A program made the translations under genes and the position numbers. Below, piece by piece: positions 27,933 through 36,897 of a stretch of 63,838 nt of DNA. Numbering within the stretch: position 1 is the first letter of the stretch; each line of letters begins with the position of its first letter. Source of the DNA: Myxococcus llanfairpwllgwyngyllgogerychwyrndrobwllllantysiliogogogochensis (GTDB taxonomy: Bacteria; Myxococcota; Myxococcia; Myxococcales; Myxococcaceae); the NCBI RefSeq assembly GCF_006636215.1, contig NZ_VIFM01000038.1:1-63838 (forward strand), written 5' to 3'. The notes beneath the pieces are model-generated. The model was not told where the DNA came from and made no database searches. It worked only from the letters and a program-made list of their open reading frames with translations.

Positions 27933-28646
27933 CTAGCGGTGGCGGGCCAGAATCTCCTGGGTATCGATCTTGATGCCCGGGCCCATCGTCGTCGAGATGG
28001 CGATGCCCTTCAGGTACACGCCCTTGGCGGTGGCCGGCTTGAGCTTCATCACCAGGTCCACCAGCGCGTTGAAGTTGCCCTCGAGCTTGTCCACCGCGAA
28101 GGAGGCCTTGCCCATCTTCGCGTGGACGATGCCGGCCTTCTCCGCGCGGAAGTCGACCTTACCGCCCTTCGCGTCGCGGATGGCCTTGGCCACGTCCATG
28201 GTCACCGTGCCGACCTTCGGGTTCGGCATGAGGCCACGGGGACCGAGCACCTTACCGAGGCGACCGACGATACCCATCATGTCGGGCGTCGCGATGACGG
28301 TGTCGAAGTCGAGGAAACCCTCCTCGATGCGCTTCTGGAGATCCTCCGCGCCGACGATGTCCGCACCCGCGTTGCCAGCCTCGGTGGCGCGCTCGCCCTT
28401 CGCGAACACGGCCACGCGCACGGTGGCACCCGTGCCGTTGGGCAGAACCACGGCGCCACGGACCATCTGGTCCGCGTGCTTGGGGTCCACACCCAGGTTG
28501 ATGGCGACATCGACCGTCTGGTCGTACTTCGACGCCCGCGCATCCACCGTCTTCTTCAGGAGCTGAAAGCCCTCGGCGATGCTGTAGCGCTTCTCGCGAT
28601 CCACCAGCGTGGCGGCCGCGCGGAACTTCTTCCCATTCTGAGCCAT
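27933..28646 (-). CDS. rplA: Large ribosomal subunit protein L1
   Basis: L1, about 237 residues, binds 23S rRNA at the mobile L1 stalk and helps tRNA leave the E site. I take the ATG at 28646, which opens [11 protein letters not shown]; a longer frame upstream overlaps rplK and is not used. The L1 signature region around [17 protein letters not shown] and VGTVT is intact. L1 is the translational repressor of its own rplK-rplA operon in other bacteria; hairpins before rplK may be the target. It follows rplK by 34 bases. Confidence 0.97.
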   Translation of the reverse strand: MAQNGKKFRAAATLVDREKRYSIAEGFQLLKKTVDARASKYDQTVDVAINLGVDPKHADQMVRGAVVLPNGTGATVRVAVFAKGERATEAGNAGADIVGAEDLQKRIEEGFLDFDTVIATPDMMGIVGRLGKVLGPRGLMPNPKVGTVTMDVAKAIRDAKGGKVDFRAEKAGIVHAKMGKASFAVDKLEGNFNALVDLVMKLKPATAKGVYLKGIAISTTMGPGIKIDTQEILARHR

Positions 28647-28680
28647 GACAGAAATCCTCGTCCGTGAGTGGGGCGGCGGC

Positions 28681-29127
28681 TTAGCCGACGACTTCGATGC
28701 CCATGGAGCGCGCGGTGCCAGCAATGGTGTTCATGCAGGCCTCAAGCGACGCGGCGGTGGTGTCCTGAATCTTCTTCGTGGCGATCTCCTCGAGCTGCTT
28801 CCGGGTGATCTGCCCCACCTTCTCCTTGCCAGGCTTCTTCGCGCCCGAACCCTTCTTCTTGTCGGTGTGCAGGCCCGCCGCCTTCTTGATGAGGACGGCC
28901 GCCGGAGGCGTCTTGAGGATGAAGGTGAAGGAGCGGTCCTGATAGACGGTGATGATCACCGGGATGATCAGTCCCTCCTTGGCCTCCGCCTGCGTCTTCG
29001 CGTTGAACTGCTTGCAGAACTCCATGATGTTCACGCCCTGCTGACCGAGCGCGGGGCCGATCGGCGGAGCGGGGTTCGCCTTGCCGGCGGGAATCTGCAG
29101 CTTGACCTGACCTGTGACCTTCTTCAT
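28681..29127 (-). CDS. rplK: Large ribosomal subunit protein L11
   Basis: L11, 148 residues, binds the 23S rRNA GTPase-associated centre and is needed for stringent-factor activation by idle tRNA. The N-terminal domain carries the conserved proline-rich stretch ([19 protein letters not shown]), which thiostrepton-type drugs contact, and the C-terminal domain ends with the RNA-binding helix ([10 protein letters not shown]). Length is slightly above the common 141-144 because of a lysine-rich insert near residue 95. It follows nusG after 134 bases that hold two hairpins. Confidence 0.97.
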   Translation of the reverse strand: MKKVTGQVKLQIPAGKANPAPPIGPALGQQGVNIMEFCKQFNAKTQAEAKEGLIIPVIITVYQDRSFTFILKTPPAAVLIKKAAGLHTDKKKGSGAKKPGKEKVGQITRKQLEEIATKKIQDTTAASLEACMNTIAGTARSMGIEVVG

Positions 29128-29163
29128 CGGCTGACTACTGCCTTTCGAGGGGGTGGTCCTGAC

Positions 29164-29219
29164 GGGCCTCCAGACGGGGAGGCCCTCCCACCCATGGAAC
29201 CGCGCCCCGAAGGGCGCGG
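29164..29219 (-). promoter_or_regulatory. Two hairpins upstream of rplK, candidate L1 target
   Basis: The first inverted repeat is GGGCCTCC with GGAGGCCC (about 29164-29185). The second, closer to nusG, is an 8-base-pair stem with a CGAA loop (29200-29219). Both lie in the leader between nusG and rplK. In other bacteria L1 represses this operon by binding such a leader. I did not fold the RNA, so the assignment is an inference from position. Confidence 0.45.
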
Positions 29220-29261
29220 AAGGTGTGCGAGGCGCGCTCTACCCGAGCCGCCCGCGAAAAA

Positions 29262-29804
29262 CTAGCCGGTGGTCTTCTCCACCTGCATGAAGTCCAGCTC
29301 CACGGGAGTGGCGCGACCGAAGATGCTCACGAGCACCTTCACGCGACCCTTCTCCGCGTTGACCTCTTCCACCGTGCCGTTGAAGTTGGCGAAGGGCCCG
29401 TCAATGACGCGCACCGTGTCACCATCGTCGAACTGCACCTTGGGCTTGGGCTTGAGCGTGCCCTCGGAGATCTGCGACGTGAGCCGCGCGACCTCCTGGT
29501 CCGAGATGGGCAGGGGGTTCTGGTTCTGCACCGTCCCGGGGAAGCCGGTGATCTTCGGCGTGTTCTTCACCAGGTGGAGCGTCCGGTCGTTCAGCTCCAT
29601 CTGCACGAAGATGTAGCCCGGGAAGAACTTGCGGCGAGACGTCTTCTTCTCGCCCTTCACCATCTCCACGACCTGCTCCATGGGGATGAGGATTTCACCG
29701 AACTGGTCCTGCAACCCCTCGAGCCGAACCTTCTCCTCCAGGCTCTTCTTCGCCTGGTTCTCGAAGTTCGAGTAGGTGTGGACCACGTACCATTTCATGG
29801 CCAT
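29262..29804 (-). CDS. nusG: Transcription termination/antitermination factor NusG
   Basis: NusG, about 180 residues, binds the beta-prime clamp of RNA polymerase through its NGN domain and links it to Rho or to ribosomal S10 through its KOW domain. The opening [20 protein letters not shown] and the KOW pattern ([19 protein letters not shown]) are both present. The true start is the ATG at 29804, whose A is the last base of the secE stop (TAATG), so the pair is tightly coupled. A longer upstream frame is a shadow of secE. Confidence 0.97.
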   Translation of the reverse strand: MAMKWYVVHTYSNFENQAKKSLEEKVRLEGLQDQFGEILIPMEQVVEMVKGEKKTSRRKFFPGYIFVQMELNDRTLHLVKNTPKITGFPGTVQNQNPLPISDQEVARLTSQISEGTLKPKPKVQFDDGDTVRVIDGPFANFNGTVEEVNAEKGRVKVLVSIFGRATPVELDFMQVEKTTG

Positions 29805-30247
29805 TACAGCTTCCCCCACAGGGCCGGCAGCCACTCCACCATCAAGTTGTACGCGACGGTGTCGATGCAGAAGAGCAGCACCGCGGCGACAAGCGAGGCG
29901 ACGACCACGGCCATGGTCGACGTCCGGGTCTCCGGCCAGGTAGGCCAGGAGACCTTCATCAACTCGGACGCGACCTCCATGGAGAGCGTGTGCGTCTTTG
30001 GATGGAAGAATCCGACCAGCGCAAGCCCCACGGCCACCAGGTAGCCCACGAGGGTGGACACCTTCCAATCCAACCCCTCGATGAGAACCGAGTCGGGCCA
30101 TCCGAAGCTGGCCCACAACGCCCCAAAGAGGCGCTCCAGGAACAGCGCCAGGATGATGCCGGCGAGGAGGTAGAAGATGACCACGAGCCGCTTCGGATCC
30201 ATCGCCGAGCGGTTAGCCTGCTGGCTGGCCTCTGATGCCGTCGCCAT
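29804..30247 (-). CDS. secE: Preprotein translocase subunit SecE
   Basis: SecE clamps SecY in the SecYEG export channel. At 147 residues it resembles the longer, three-helix SecE of Proteobacteria: hydrophobic segments at about 20-42, 64-82 and 112-135, with the essential amphipathic cytoplasmic helix ([18 protein letters not shown]) before the last. The start is an ATG preceded by GTGAGG. The stop overlaps nusG. The tRNA-Trp gene lies just upstream on the same strand. Confidence 0.95.
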   Translation of the reverse strand: MATASEASQQANRSAMDPKRLVVIFYLLAGIILALFLERLFGALWASFGWPDSVLIEGLDWKVSTLVGYLVAVGLALVGFFHPKTHTLSMEVASELMKVSWPTWPETRTSTMAVVVASLVAAVLLFCIDTVAYNLMVEWLPALWGKL

Positions 30248-30303
30248 GGTGCCTCACGAGGTACTGCGAATGCGAAATTTTACGAACTGCGGAAACACAG
30301 GAA

Positions 30304-30329
30304 CCCCCGGTACCTCCAGGTACCGGGGG
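30304..30329 (-). other. Strong hairpin between tRNA-Trp and secE
   Basis: An inverted repeat of CCCCCGGTACC with GGTACCGGGGG (11 base pairs, four-base loop) lies 19 bases past the end of tRNA-Trp. On the minus strand it is followed by TTCCTG, too few Ts for full termination. It probably marks the tRNA 3' processing site or partly attenuates transcription into secE. Confidence 0.65.
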
Positions 30330-30348
30330 CCCCGCTCCCACTGAGACT

Positions 30349-30424
30349 TGGCAGGCCAGGAGGGATTCGAACCCCCAACACGCGGATTTGGAGACCGCTG
30401 CTCTACCGTTGGAGCTACTGGCCT
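30349..30424 (-). tRNA. tRNA-Trp (anticodon CCA)
   Basis: Folds as a standard cloverleaf of 76 bases: 7-base-pair acceptor stem (AGGCCAG with CTGGCCT), discriminator G and an encoded 3' CCA. The anticodon loop CTCCAAA gives CCA (tryptophan). The last anticodon-stem pair is a T-T mismatch. It sits between rpmG and secE, the usual place in this gene block. Confidence 0.97.
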
Positions 30425-30447
30425 AGAAACTCTCAGGAACTACCGAC

Positions 30448-30612
30448 CTAGACCTTACCTTCCTTGTGGTCCGTATGCTTGCGGCACTTCGAGCAGAACT
30501 TGCTCAATTCGAGCTTGTCCTGGCTCTTCCGCTTGTTCTTCGTGGTCGTGTAGTTCCGCTCCTTGCACACCGTGCACTCGAGCGAAATAATGGAACGATT
30601 GCCCTTCGGCAT
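30448..30612 (-). CDS. rpmG: Large ribosomal subunit protein L33
   Basis: A 54-residue protein beginning [10 protein letters not shown] with two CxxC-type pairs (CTVC and CSKC), the zinc-binding form of L33. GAGGT precedes the ATG at 30612. It lies between tuf and tRNA-Trp on the same strand. The retained cysteines mark the zinc form. Confidence 0.95.
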   Translation of the reverse strand: MPKGNRSIISLECTVCKERNYTTTKNKRKSQDKLELSKFCSKCRKHTDHKEGKV

Positions 30613-30632
30613 GACCTACCTCATCAGACACG

Positions 30633-30667
30633 AGAGGGGAAGGCTACCAGAAGGTGCCCTCCCCTCT
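30633..30667 (-). other. Hairpin between tuf and rpmG
   Basis: An imperfect stem AGAGGGGA-GG with CC-TCCCCTCT (one bulge) follows the tuf stop. No T-run follows on the minus strand, so it is more likely a pause or processing point than a terminator. Confidence 0.4.
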
Positions 30668-30713
30668 AAATCCGGAAAGTGGAGCCAGGAGACCCTACGG
30701 CCTCCCAGGCGTA

Positions 30714-31904
<1,191 letters not shown>

Positions 31905-31921
31905 GACACTCCTCTAAAAAA

Positions 31922-31997
31922 TGGAGCCCTGAACCAGGATTGAACTGGTGACCTCATCCTTACCAAGGATGCGCTCTGCCAACTGAGCTATCAGGGC
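31922..31997 (-). tRNA. tRNA-Thr (anticodon GGT)
   Basis: A 76-base cloverleaf: acceptor GCCCTGA with TCAGGGC, discriminator T and encoded CCA. The anticodon loop TTGGTAA gives GGT, threonine (ACC/ACT codons). It ends 17 bases before the tuf start, so tuf is transcribed from the same RNA. Confidence 0.97.
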
Positions 31998-32023
31998 TTG
32001 GCGATGCTATGAACTACAACGTT

Positions 32024-32101
<78 letters not shown>

Positions 32102-32108
32102 TGCCGAG

Positions 32109-32192
32109 TGGAGGGAGATGGATTCGAACCATCGAAGGCGTAGAGCCGGCAGATTTACAGTCTGCTCCCTTTGGCCGCTTGGGTATCCCTCC
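32109..32192 (-). tRNA. tRNA-Tyr (anticodon GTA)
   Basis: An 84-base type II tRNA with a long variable arm. Acceptor GGAGGGA pairs with TCCCTCC; discriminator A. The anticodon loop CTGTAAA gives GTA, tyrosine. The bases after the discriminator are CTC, so the 3' CCA is not encoded and must be added by the nucleotidyltransferase. Confidence 0.96.
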
Positions 32193-32268
32193 GCACTTTT
32201 ACTTCAGACTGCGTACTGCACCCCATACTGCTCGTCTCGGGCCCTCATCCGCGGCCCCCGTCCTGCTT

Positions 32269-32341
32269 GGCCGGCGGCGGGACTTGAACCCGCGACCTAC
32301 TGATTACAAATCAGTTGCTCTACCGACTGAGCTACACCGGC
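32269..32341 (-). tRNA. tRNA-Thr (anticodon TGT)
   Basis: A 73-base cloverleaf: acceptor GCCGGTG with CGCCGGC (one G-T pair), discriminator C by this alignment, followed by AAG, so CCA is not encoded. The anticodon loop TTTGTAA gives TGT, threonine (ACA/ACG). It is the first gene of the tRNA-tuf transcript. Confidence 0.95.
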
Positions 32342-32422
32342 ACTCATCCGGCTCCTGCCCACCGCCCTACCCCACCTCCACCGAACCCGTCAACAACCCG
32401 GCTCCGATGTGCGAGGCGCGCC

Positions 32423-32451
32423 CTTTTAGAAGTCCCCATCATCCAAGTCAA
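32423..32451 (-). promoter_or_regulatory. Candidate sigma-70 promoter of the tRNA-tuf-secE-nusG transcript
   Basis: On the minus strand TTGACT (32451-32446) is separated by exactly 17 bases from TAAAAG (32428-32423), about 80 bases before tRNA-Thr(TGT). The bases after the -10 are GC-rich (GGCGCGCC), like the discriminators of stringently controlled tRNA and rRNA promoters. The -10 is a weak match to TATAAT, so this needs a mapped start to confirm. Confidence 0.65.
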
Positions 32452-32477
32452 GGGGATTGATCCCAGATGATGGCCGA

Positions 32478-33281
32478 CTAACGGGAGGCGCTCCCCCGCT
32501 GCCGGGCGACCTCGTATAGCAGAATGCCGGCAGAAACGGACGCATTGAGTGAACCGACCTGACCCGCCATCGGAATCCGCAGGCGATGGTCGCAGTGCTT
32601 GAGCACTCCCTCCCTCACCCCTGCCCCCTCGGCCCCCACCACCAGGGCCAGGGGCCCGTCCAGTCGGGCGCTCCACATGGGCTCGGTCGCGTCCACGTCC
32701 GCCGCGGCCACCCAGAGCCCTGCTTCCTTCAGCTCCTCCAGGGCGCGGGAGATGTTCACCACCCGGGCGATGAGGCAGTGCTCCACCGCGCCTGCTGACG
32801 CCTTGGCCACCGTGCCCGTCACCTGTACGGCGCGGTCCTTGGCGATGACGACCCCATGCGCTCCCAGCGCGTGGGCCGAGCGGATGATGGCGCCCAGGTT
32901 GTGCGGGTCCTGGATACCGTCGAGCACCACGACGAGGGGAGGCCGCTTGCTGGCCTTGGCCGCGTCGATGATGTCCTCCAGAGCCGAGTACGTGAAGCCT
33001 CGAAGCTCGAGCACCACGCCCTGGTGGACCCCGCCGTCGGCCATGGCGGCAAGGCGCTCGCGCGAAACCTTCTCCACCCGGACACCCGCGTCCCGGGCGC
33101 GGCTGAGCAGCTCACCCGCGGCCTTGGCGGCCAGTTGCCCCTCCACGATGAACAGCCGCTCCACTTCGTCCGGTCGGGCCCTCAGGGCCTCGAGGACCGG
33201 ATTGACGCCATAGACGTGACGCGCCGGGGAGTCCCCGCCCTCACGCTCGCCTCGACCACCCTTGGGGGGACGCTCACGCAT
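32478..33281 (-). CDS. rlmB: 23S rRNA (guanosine-2'-O) methyltransferase RlmB (TrmH/SpoU family)
   Basis: A 267-residue SPOUT enzyme that would methylate the ribose of a conserved guanosine (G2251 in E. coli) in the 23S P-loop. The three family motifs are clear: DPHNLGAIIRSA, LALVVGAEGAGV and IPMAGQVGSLNASVSAGILLYE near the C-terminus. The N-terminal region to about 95 is a substrate-binding domain of the RlmB type (HVYGVNPVLEALRARP). The first 20 residues are Gly/Arg-rich. It follows a small secreted-protein gene by five bases and precedes the tRNA operon on the same strand. Confidence 0.93.
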   Translation of the reverse strand: MRERPPKGGRGEREGGDSPARHVYGVNPVLEALRARPDEVERLFIVEGQLAAKAAGELLSRARDAGVRVEKVSRERLAAMADGGVHQGVVLELRGFTYSALEDIIDAAKASKRPPLVVVLDGIQDPHNLGAIIRSAHALGAHGVVIAKDRAVQVTGTVAKASAGAVEHCLIARVVNISRALEELKEAGLWVAAADVDATEPMWSARLDGPLALVVGAEGAGVREGVLKHCDHRLRIPMAGQVGSLNASVSAGILLYEVARQRGSASR

Positions 33282-33286
33282 GGGAA

Positions 33287-33736
33287 CTAGAGGACCTCGA
33301 CGGGAACGGAGAGGGTCTTCTGCTGGCGCGCGCAGATCTTCTCCGTGCAGATGAAGAAGACGAGCTTCGCGTCCACCGAGCCCTTGCCCGCGGCCGTGGC
33401 GGAGAAGGGAATCTCGAAGCGAGGGTCCGCGAACTCCTGGCCCGCGGCCTTCTTCGCGACCGAGTCCTCTCGTCCCAGCTTCTCCTTCGCGACGGAGACC
33501 TGCGTGCCCTTCACCTCGAGCTTCAGCGGGGCTTCCTCGGAGACATGGGCGCCGGGCTTCGTCTTGACCGAGACCACGAAGACGCCCTTTTCCCCCGTCT
33601 TGACCTGGCTGGAGGAGCCGTCCGTGGACACGTCATAGAGGCTGGCGGGGTCCACTTCGTCGGCGGACGCCGGGGCCGTCCAGACACAGGCCACCAGCAA
33701 CGCGGCAACGGAGGTGAAGCTTCGGATGTGCGACAT
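33287..33736 (-). CDS. Small secreted protein, DsbD N-terminal-domain-like
   Basis: 149 residues, with a signal peptide (VAALLVACVWTAPASA) and AGGAG eight bases before the ATG. The C-terminal end, with two cysteines (FFICTEKICARQQKTLSVPVEV), looks like the periplasmic N-terminal domain of DsbD (pattern YCxxxxC...P). That domain exchanges disulfides; a free-standing copy is unusual. The middle holds beta-strand-like segments. It is five bases upstream of rlmB, so the two are transcribed together, though a functional link is not evident. Confidence 0.7.
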   Translation of the reverse strand: MSHIRSFTSVAALLVACVWTAPASADEVDPASLYDVSTDGSSSQVKTGEKGVFVVSVKTKPGAHVSEEAPLKLEVKGTQVSVAKEKLGREDSVAKKAAGQEFADPRFEIPFSATAAGKGSVDAKLVFFICTEKICARQQKTLSVPVEVL

Positions 33737-33799
33737 GGCGGGTCTCCTGAAAACGGGTGCTGCCTATCATGCCTGCGACGTGGGGCGCCGGCATTCTCT

Positions 33800-34801
33800 T
33801 CACGTGCCCCCTGCTCCGCTCGTGGGCGTACGACTCGTGCGCTTCCTGCGCGGTGCCGGAGATGTTGGCAGCCCCGGCGAGGGAAGACTTCGAGGTGGCA
33901 GGAGGTCTGGCACGGACACGGGGTCCGCGCCCGCGACCAGTTCCTCGGCGCGGATGATGATGGGCGTCGCCAGGTCCATGCCCGTGACAGCCTCCATCTC
34001 AGGCAAGGCGGGCGAGCTGTTCACCTCGAAGACCTTCGATTGGCCCTGGACGTCCAGCAGGTCCACCGCAGCCACCTCCAGCCCCACCAGCCGTGTGGCC
34101 TTCTCCGCCGTGGCACGCTGCCCAGGCGACAGCTCCATCGCTTCCAGTCGAGCTCCCTTGATGAGCGTGTGAGCGAACCGACCCGGACGCGCGCGGCGGC
34201 GCACCGCGGCCACCGCCTTGCCACCCACGACGAGCACACGCACGTCCTGGCTCGTGCTCTTCACGTACTCCTGCATCACCAGGTTGTGGCCGAGGCCAAG
34301 CACCGCCTCGAGCGCGGCCTCCAGCGACTGGAGGCTCTCGCACACCATCACCCCGTGATTCTCCTGCCCCTGGAGCAGCTTCACGAGCACGGGCACCCCA
34401 CCCACCAGCCCCACCATCTCCTTCAAGTGGGCTGCGTCCCGCGCCATCACCGTGGCGGGAATGTCGATGCCATGCGCGGACAGCAACTGCAGTGAGCGCA
34501 TCTTGCTGCGCGACTGCGCGATGGCCTGGGCGTGATTGACGAGCGGCACTCCGCCCAGTGCGAACTGATTCACCACCGCGAGCCCGTACGTGTTGATGGA
34601 TTGGGCGATGCGCGGAAGGACCACGTCCGTGGGCGAGAGCTTCTTGCGGTCGTAGTAGAGCGTGGCGCTGCCCCCGTCCAGGTGCATCTGCACCCGGAGC
34701 GGGTTGAGCACGCGCATCTTGTGCCCCCGCGCGCGGCCCGCCTCGACAAGACGCCGAGTGGAGGGAATGGAAGCGGACCGCGAGAGGAGGGTGACTTTCA
34801 T
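33800..34801 (-). CDS. RimK-family ATP-grasp ligase (glutamate or amino-acid ligase)
   Basis: A 333-residue ATP-grasp enzyme of the RimK alpha-L-glutamate ligase family, which adds an amino acid to the C-terminus of a protein or small molecule with ATP. The N-terminal pre-ATP-grasp domain, the ATP-binding strand (PVLVKLLQGQENHGVM), the second half (VAAVDLLDVQGQSKVFEVNSSPAL) and the metal-binding E and N are present. After about residue 300 there is a Pro/Arg/Thr-rich tail (APRRKRTSRTP) absent from E. coli RimK. The substrate is unknown: S6, as in E. coli, or another carboxyl acceptor. No riboflavin, glutathione or coenzyme F420 genes nearby hint at a role. Confidence 0.85.
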   Translation of the reverse strand: MKVTLLSRSASIPSTRRLVEAGRARGHKMRVLNPLRVQMHLDGGSATLYYDRKKLSPTDVVLPRIAQSINTYGLAVVNQFALGGVPLVNHAQAIAQSRSKMRSLQLLSAHGIDIPATVMARDAAHLKEMVGLVGGVPVLVKLLQGQENHGVMVCESLQSLEAALEAVLGLGHNLVMQEYVKSTSQDVRVLVVGGKAVAAVRRRARPGRFAHTLIKGARLEAMELSPGQRATAEKATRLVGLEVAAVDLLDVQGQSKVFEVNSSPALPEMEAVTGMDLATPIIIRAEELVAGADPVSVPDLLPPRSLPSPGLPTSPAPRRKRTSRTPTSGAGGT

Positions 34802-34885
34802 GGGCAGGGGACGGCAACCGGGCCGGAGGCGAGGGGACCTATAATCCCCGCACCGTCCCGGGTAAAGCCGCCCCCGGCCGCCTGC

Positions 34886-36169
34886 CTAGCGCTGACGGAT
34901 GGCGCGAACCTCGACTTTGATGGGCGCTTCCGGTCGGGAGTTCTCGATGCGCTCGCACGCCGCGCCGTTGAAGAGAACGCCGTCCGACGTCAGCGACCAG
35001 GTTCCGTCACCCGCCAGGGTGCGCTCACCCTCGATGTAGACGACGATGAGCTTCGGGTCCGAAGGACGCTCAGGACCATCCAGGGGAATCAGGCAAGGCT
35101 CCGGGTTGATGACATCGTTGCTGATCTCCTCCAGCGCGGCGGCCAACTCCTCCTGATTGCCCGCCTGGTAGAAGGACCGGCCGCACAGACCCGTCGCCGC
35201 GATGCACGTGTCGTTGGGACCGCAGGCCGCCGGGTTCTTGTTACAGGTGCGGGCGAAACCACCCGCCGCCGCCATCGCCTGGAGCACCGCCGGACCATCC
35301 CCCGACGCCGTCTCGGCCCCGAAGCCGATGACGATGGTCGTGACCTTCTTGTCGCTCAGCGCCTGCACCGCCCGCACGGAGGCATTGGTGTCGAGGCAGC
35401 CACGCTTCTCGAAGGCGGTGGAGATCTGCGAACCGCAGAGATTGCCAGCGATGGTGCACTTGCACAGTTCCGGTTGATCTCGGCCGGAGTACTCATTCTC
35501 CGGGTTGCAGTTGGGCAGACCATCCGTCAGCAGGATGACGAAGTTCTTGCGGTCCTTGTCCTGCAATCCAGGCATGGACCCGATGAAGTTCAGGCTTCCG
35601 CTCGTCGGTGTTCCACCCACCGGCTGCCCGGTGCCGTGGTTCGGAATGCCCTGGATCAAATCGTTGATGGAGTTGGCGTGGGCCAGCAGCGACGCGTCGT
35701 CGTCGGCGACCGGCAGGTCCTTGCGGACCGACGTCGCGGTGGGACCAGTGCAGGCCTCGATGCTCGAGCCCGTCGAGGCCTCGGGATAGGTCGTGAGCGC
35801 GAAGCGCACGTAGGGACCACTGTTCGCGAGGAACCGAGGCACGGCGGCCTGCAGCTCCGTCCACCGAGTGGGGCACGTGGCCGTGGGGCACGCGTTCTCA
35901 TTGCCACACAGCACCGTCAAGCCGTCCTTGTCCTGCACCTGGCAGGACGGCCGCGACGTGTCCACCGGGAGCGTCATCGAGCCGGAGATGTCCACCAGCA
36001 TCATGATGTTGGGCTTGCTCGCCAGGGCGGAGATGGTCTCCTCGACCGTCGTCTGTGCGATGGCGAGCGGCTCCACCGGCTCGAAGTCGTAGGACTGACA
36101 ACCCGCGACGACGACACCCGAGAGGGCGCCGAGGACGAGAGCGCTCAGGAGGGGCAACTTGGCGCGCAT
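34886..36169 (-). CDS. VWA-domain lipoprotein
   Basis: About 427 residues. I choose the ATG at 36169, with AAGGA about 11 bases upstream; a longer frame starts at 36196. The lipoprotein signal is LSGVVVAGC (Cys24). A von Willebrand A domain follows, with a metal-ion adhesion (MIDAS) motif DISGSM near residue 60 and a later LLTDGLPNCNP. It has at least a dozen cysteines outside the MIDAS region, suggesting disulfides. VWA lipoproteins of this pattern bind other surface proteins or ligands through the metal. The C-terminal 80 residues form a small beta-rich domain. I see no partner gene. Confidence 0.85.
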   Translation of the reverse strand: MRAKLPLLSALVLGALSGVVVAGCQSYDFEPVEPLAIAQTTVEETISALASKPNIMMLVDISGSMTLPVDTSRPSCQVQDKDGLTVLCGNENACPTATCPTRWTELQAAVPRFLANSGPYVRFALTTYPEASTGSSIEACTGPTATSVRKDLPVADDDASLLAHANSINDLIQGIPNHGTGQPVGGTPTSGSLNFIGSMPGLQDKDRKNFVILLTDGLPNCNPENEYSGRDQPELCKCTIAGNLCGSQISTAFEKRGCLDTNASVRAVQALSDKKVTTIVIGFGAETASGDGPAVLQAMAAAGGFARTCNKNPAACGPNDTCIAATGLCGRSFYQAGNQEELAAALEEISNDVINPEPCLIPLDGPERPSDPKLIVVYIEGERTLAGDGTWSLTSDGVLFNGAACERIENSRPEAPIKVEVRAIRQR

Positions 36170-36422
36170 AGGTAATGAATTCCTTCTGCTTCTCATGGGG
36201 GGACGCGGAGCTCCGCGCGGCCGGGCTCTTCAGGGGACGGCTTGGGTGAAGAGTATCGCGTGACTCCCCTCGGAGGCTACAGCCTCAAATGGACGGCTGC
36301 ATCCGGTTCAACTGATACTGCGAGGTTACAGCAGGAACCGATGGGTTCCCCTCGACAGGCACACACCTGGTGTGGCGTGGACGACATTGGCGCCTGCCTG
36401 ATCCCTCTTCACTACGGCTCAC
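36170..36422. other. Intergenic region upstream of the VWA lipoprotein gene
   Basis: These bases must hold the promoter of the VWA lipoprotein gene. A small inverted repeat, GAGGCT-AC-AGCCTC (36273-36286), lies about 100 bases before the start and could be an operator. I see no convincing -35/-10 pair and no small gene. Confidence 0.35.
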
Positions 36423-36815
36423 CTAGAGCGTCAGCGTGCGCGCCCCCTGCGTCAGCCGCCATAGGGAGGCCAGCCCCATCACCTCGTCCAGGGGGCCCTG
36501 AAGCGCCTCGGGCTCGAAGCCACACAGGCGCACCGTCGTGTCGCAGGCGATCAACTTCGCGCCCAAGGCTCTCGCCTCCTCCATCATCTTGCTGGGAGCC
36601 GGTACGCCCAGGGTCTCGCCTCGGGCGTGCTCCTCTCGCTCCCGCTCACCCTCGGGCTGACCGAAGGTTCCGCCCACCCAGGAGCGGAGCGCGTCGAAGG
36701 CGAAGACGAAGTAGACCTCGTCACCCATGGCCACGGCGGTGATGCCCATGGAACTCGCCTGGAACGCCGGCTCATACGTGGCGTGCTGCAGAAAGAAGAA
36801 GACGCGTCCAGCCAT
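36423..36815 (-). CDS. DsrE-family protein
   Basis: About 130 residues from the ATG at 36815. The fold is DsrE/DsrF/TusD-like: an N-terminal strand (VFFFLQHATYEPA), a helix, an acidic middle (about 58-80) and a C-terminal segment with cysteines (LIACDTTVRLCGF). Family members move sulfur or act as small regulators. The ribosome site is weak. An N-terminal extension to 37064 is possible in frame but overlaps the divergent HEAT gene and has no protein-like features, so I rejected it. It is convergent with nothing and lies upstream of the VWA gene on the same strand. Confidence 0.7.
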   Translation of the reverse strand: MAGRVFFFLQHATYEPAFQASSMGITAVAMGDEVYFVFAFDALRSWVGGTFGQPEGEREREEHARGETLGVPAPSKMMEEARALGAKLIACDTTVRLCGFEPEALQGPLDEVMGLASLWRLTQGARTLTL

Positions 36816-36897
36816 CAACGCAGCACCATAACGGGGTTCGAGTCCGAGCGGGCAACCGGCATATAACCGGGGACGATCCCCTGCTCGAGGCGCCCCC

